From Bacteroidota bacterium (GTDB lineage Bacteria > Bacteroidota > Bacteroidia > Chitinophagales > Chitinophagaceae), in assembly GCA_018267575.1 (NCBI GenBank), contig JAFDYF010000111.1:89423-153422 (forward strand): DNA of 64,000 bases, given 5' to 3'. The translations under genes and the position numbers were made by a program. Within the stretch, counting starts at the first letter, position 1, and each line of letters begins with the position of its first letter. Below are positions 62,408 to 64,000 of this stretch, one piece after another. The notes below the pieces were generated by a model. It did not search any database. It worked only from the letters and a program-made list of their open reading frames with translations, and was not told where the DNA came from.

Positions 62408-62740
62408 TTAGGACATAAACCTTTTTGCAGTATTGATCAATAGCTTTGTTTCCAAAAACTTTGCAACTTCCACTACGGCGTCATTGTCTTTCCTGGGCGC
62501 TTCGCGGAATTTCCTTGGGTAAATGGAAATGCCGGTGTAGATATTGTAGTGCAAAGTCAAGGTATGGCCTTTGAACATAAAGTCCCACATCAATGAATCA
62601 AAATCATCTGTTTTTTGGGTGAATTTAATATCTAGGTCATCGGAGAGGATGTTGGCGACTTCATAAAAACGTTTAAGGCCGCAATCGTCATCAATAACTG
62701 CTTCAGTACAACCAAAGTCAGTGCGTAGTGTTAGGCTCAT
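62408..62740 (-). CDS. Hypothetical 110-residue protein
   Basis: A small acidic protein of unknown family with no signal peptide. Segments LKRFYEVANILSDDLDI and GHTLTLHYNIYTGISIYP suggest an alpha/beta fold. It ends in an amphipathic helix (VAKFLETKLLINTA). It lies downstream of the small lipoprotein gene on the minus strand with a 38-base gap and is probably co-transcribed. Confidence 0.65.
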   Translation of the reverse strand: MSLTLRTDFGCTEAVIDDDCGLKRFYEVANILSDDLDIKFTQKTDDFDSLMWDFMFKGHTLTLHYNIYTGISIYPRKFREAPRKDNDAVVEVAKFLETKLLINTAKRFMS

Positions 62741-62778
62741 AGAGGGTGGATTTAGGATGTTTATAATAGAGATTGAAT

Positions 62779-62967
62779 TTAAGATTTGAACTTACCTGCT
62801 TTAGGCACTTTTTCTCCACTCAAAATCCTTTCCGCACCCACGTTCTTGCCATTACTGGGGCATCCATATTTTGGTCCAAAAACTTTATGGTAGAGACCGC
62901 ATGAACTGCTGCTCAAAATGAGTGTGGAAATAAAAAGGAAGAGTAATAGGGTTTTGACTGTTTTCAT
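62779..62967 (-). CDS. 62-residue small lipoprotein
   Basis: A short protein with a hydrophobic signal and lipobox (SSSC, Cys23), then a basic Gly/Pro/Lys-rich tail (GPKYGCPSNGKNVG). No function is known. Its position 38 bases upstream of the 110-residue gene suggests one transcript. Confidence 0.65.
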   Translation of the reverse strand: MKTVKTLLLFLFISTLILSSSSCGLYHKVFGPKYGCPSNGKNVGAERILSGEKVPKAGKFKS

Positions 62968-63107
62968 AAGTATTGCTCTAAAACGATTTAAACTTACAAA
63001 TATTATTTAGTATTTGCAATAGGGGCTGCGCTTTTGATCAATACCCAAGTAAAAGAGAAAGCTGAATTCTAATTGCCTGATAAACTGATGGTTGAAACTA
63101 GTATGAT

Positions 63108-63635
63108 TTAAATGGCGTTGGCATCTTTAAACCAGCTTGCATAGTGAATATAGTTGTTGGCAATGCGTTCTATCTGACCGCTGATCAGCTCACTGGAAAT
63201 ATCCTTTATCTTTTTTGCAGGCACGCCTGCATAGATGGAACCTTCTTCAATCTTGGTTCCTTCCAGCACTACCGCGCCGGCCGCAACGATGGAATTGCTG
63301 CCCACTTCCACTTCATCCATAATGATGGCGCCCATCCCTACCAACACATTATCGTGCAGCAAACAACCATGAACGATGGCGTTATGGCCAATGGATACAT
63401 TATTGCCAATCACTGTTTTTGTTTTTTGGAAAGTACAATGCACTACCGCGCCATCCTGTATGTTCACTTTATTGCCAATGCGGATACTGTTCACGTCGCC
63501 TCGTATCACGGTATTGAACCACACGCTGCAGCCATCGCCCATTATCACATCGCCCACGATGCTGGCATTGGGGGCTACAAAACAATCTTTCCCGAACTTT
63601 GGATGAACGCCTTCTACCGGAAGAATTACTGCCAT
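63108..63635 (-). CDS. Gamma-carbonic-anhydrase-like hexapeptide protein
   Basis: A 175-residue left-handed beta-helix protein of the YrdA/CaiE/PaaY group. Hexapeptide repeats run through the protein, with the three probable zinc histidines His66 (VVHCTF), His84 and His89 (SIGHNAIVHG). Whether it is an active carbonic anhydrase is uncertain for this subgroup. Confidence 0.9.
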   Translation of the reverse strand: MAVILPVEGVHPKFGKDCFVAPNASIVGDVIMGDGCSVWFNTVIRGDVNSIRIGNKVNIQDGAVVHCTFQKTKTVIGNNVSIGHNAIVHGCLLHDNVLVGMGAIIMDEVEVGSNSIVAAGAVVLEGTKIEEGSIYAGVPAKKIKDISSELISGQIERIANNYIHYASWFKDANAI

Positions 63636-63760
63636 GATTTTTTATTTGTTGGTGAATGATTTTTTTGAATTCTATTTTTGTAACCAGCATCATCATACGG
63701 TTGAACATCGTTGCCATAGTTTATCCCGCTTATTGCGGGACTCGCTTGTACGAAAGTAAT

Positions 63761-64000
63761 TCTATTGAACGCTGGAGGCTAAACGCAAAAAGCTGAACAC
63801 GAATCTCTAACTCCATAACGCAATTCCCAATTCCATATTCCAGACCTATTAACTTTTCCGCCACAAAGACACCAAGACACAAAGAAGCACAAAGAGCTTA
63901 CAACCTGTGGGCAGCAATTCATAATTCCCACTTAATCCCCAACTCCATATTACACTCTCTGTCTCCCTGCCTCTGCGGTTATTATTTATTAGATGCCTTT
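63761..64000. repeat. Composite word-repeat region at window end
   Basis: From the upstream side come AACGCTGGAGGCTAAACGC, CAATTCCCAATTCC, CACCAAGACACAAAGAAGCA (63870-63889) and CTGCCTCTGCGGTTATT at the right edge, which is the reverse complement of the AACCGCAGAG word. TCCCGCTTATTGCGGGA (63723-63739) forms a small hairpin just before. The array runs past the window. Confidence 0.75.

Noticed and set aside
1..64000. CRISPR array
   Set aside because: The repeated words have irregular spacing and variable sequence, no constant repeat-spacer pattern, and no cas genes are present.

Overview
The window is a stretch of a Bacteroidota chromosome, most likely from the Chitinophagales/Chitinophagaceae side of the phylum. 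The evidence is a SusC/SusD pair, a type IX secretion C-terminal sorting domain, a GldB-type gliding lipoprotein next to nadE, a bacterial heptaprenyl/geranylgeranyl-glyceryl-phosphate synthase, an arginine pathway that runs through N-acylated citrulline, and TAnnTTTG promoter elements. No rRNA, tRNA, CRISPR array, phage or transposase gene was found.

Layout. 0.5-2.4 kb: a glycosyltransferase and an LpxH-like phosphoesterase on the minus strand. 2.8-7.8 kb: a SusC/SusD outer-membrane import pair. 8.0-12.2 kb: a run of four plus-strand genes (alkaline-phosphatase superfamily enzyme, PhnZ-like HD oxygenase, MFS-type transporter, FAD oxidoreductase) that reads as an organophosphonate/organophosphate scavenging module. 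12.6-15.9 kb: PAP2 phosphatase, GT2 and ArnT/PMT-like GT, a set suited to lipid-linked sugar transfer. 16.1-19.8 kb: a small unknown, a 2OG-Fe(II) oxygenase and a PhoB/PhoR-like two-component pair. 20.1-24.9 kb: a large secreted protein with an EF-hand loop and a possible clan-CD peptidase-like end, an ABC exporter, and a small-protein/nucleotidyltransferase pair. 26.1-30.4 kb: atpB-E-F-H-A, closed by a terminator with no atpG. 30.8-34.5 kb: a T9SS cargo protein, a LytTR regulator and an M28 peptidase. 34.9-44.3 kb: a minus-strand arginine operon (GNAT, argG, cupin, argC, argD, argF', argB, argE-like, argH). 44.8-56.6 kb: GGGP synthase, B12-dependent ribonucleotide reductase, small secreted proteins, desaturase, gldB, nadE, alcohol dehydrogenase. 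56.8-61.1 kb: a MoxR/DUF58/BatD-like/BatA operon. 61.4-63.6 kb: rsgA, two small unknowns and a gamma-carbonic-anhydrase-like protein.

The most unusual feature is a dispersed non-coding repeat built from recurring short words. The words occur in at least a dozen intergenic gaps, in a conserved order, and can pair into long hairpins (39217-39308, 61277-61325). Related words appear inside genes as in-frame additions, clearest in argC. Two four-helix-bundle (S23/IVP family) genes interrupt operons and are flanked by such words in inverted orientation.

Two functional readings stand out. The acylornithine transcarbamylase has Val at the residue that separates acetyl- from succinyl-ornithine enzymes, which favours a succinylated arginine route. 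The HD oxygenase keeps the PhnZ active-site set and lies in a probable operon with a TIGR03364-type FAD oxidoreductase.
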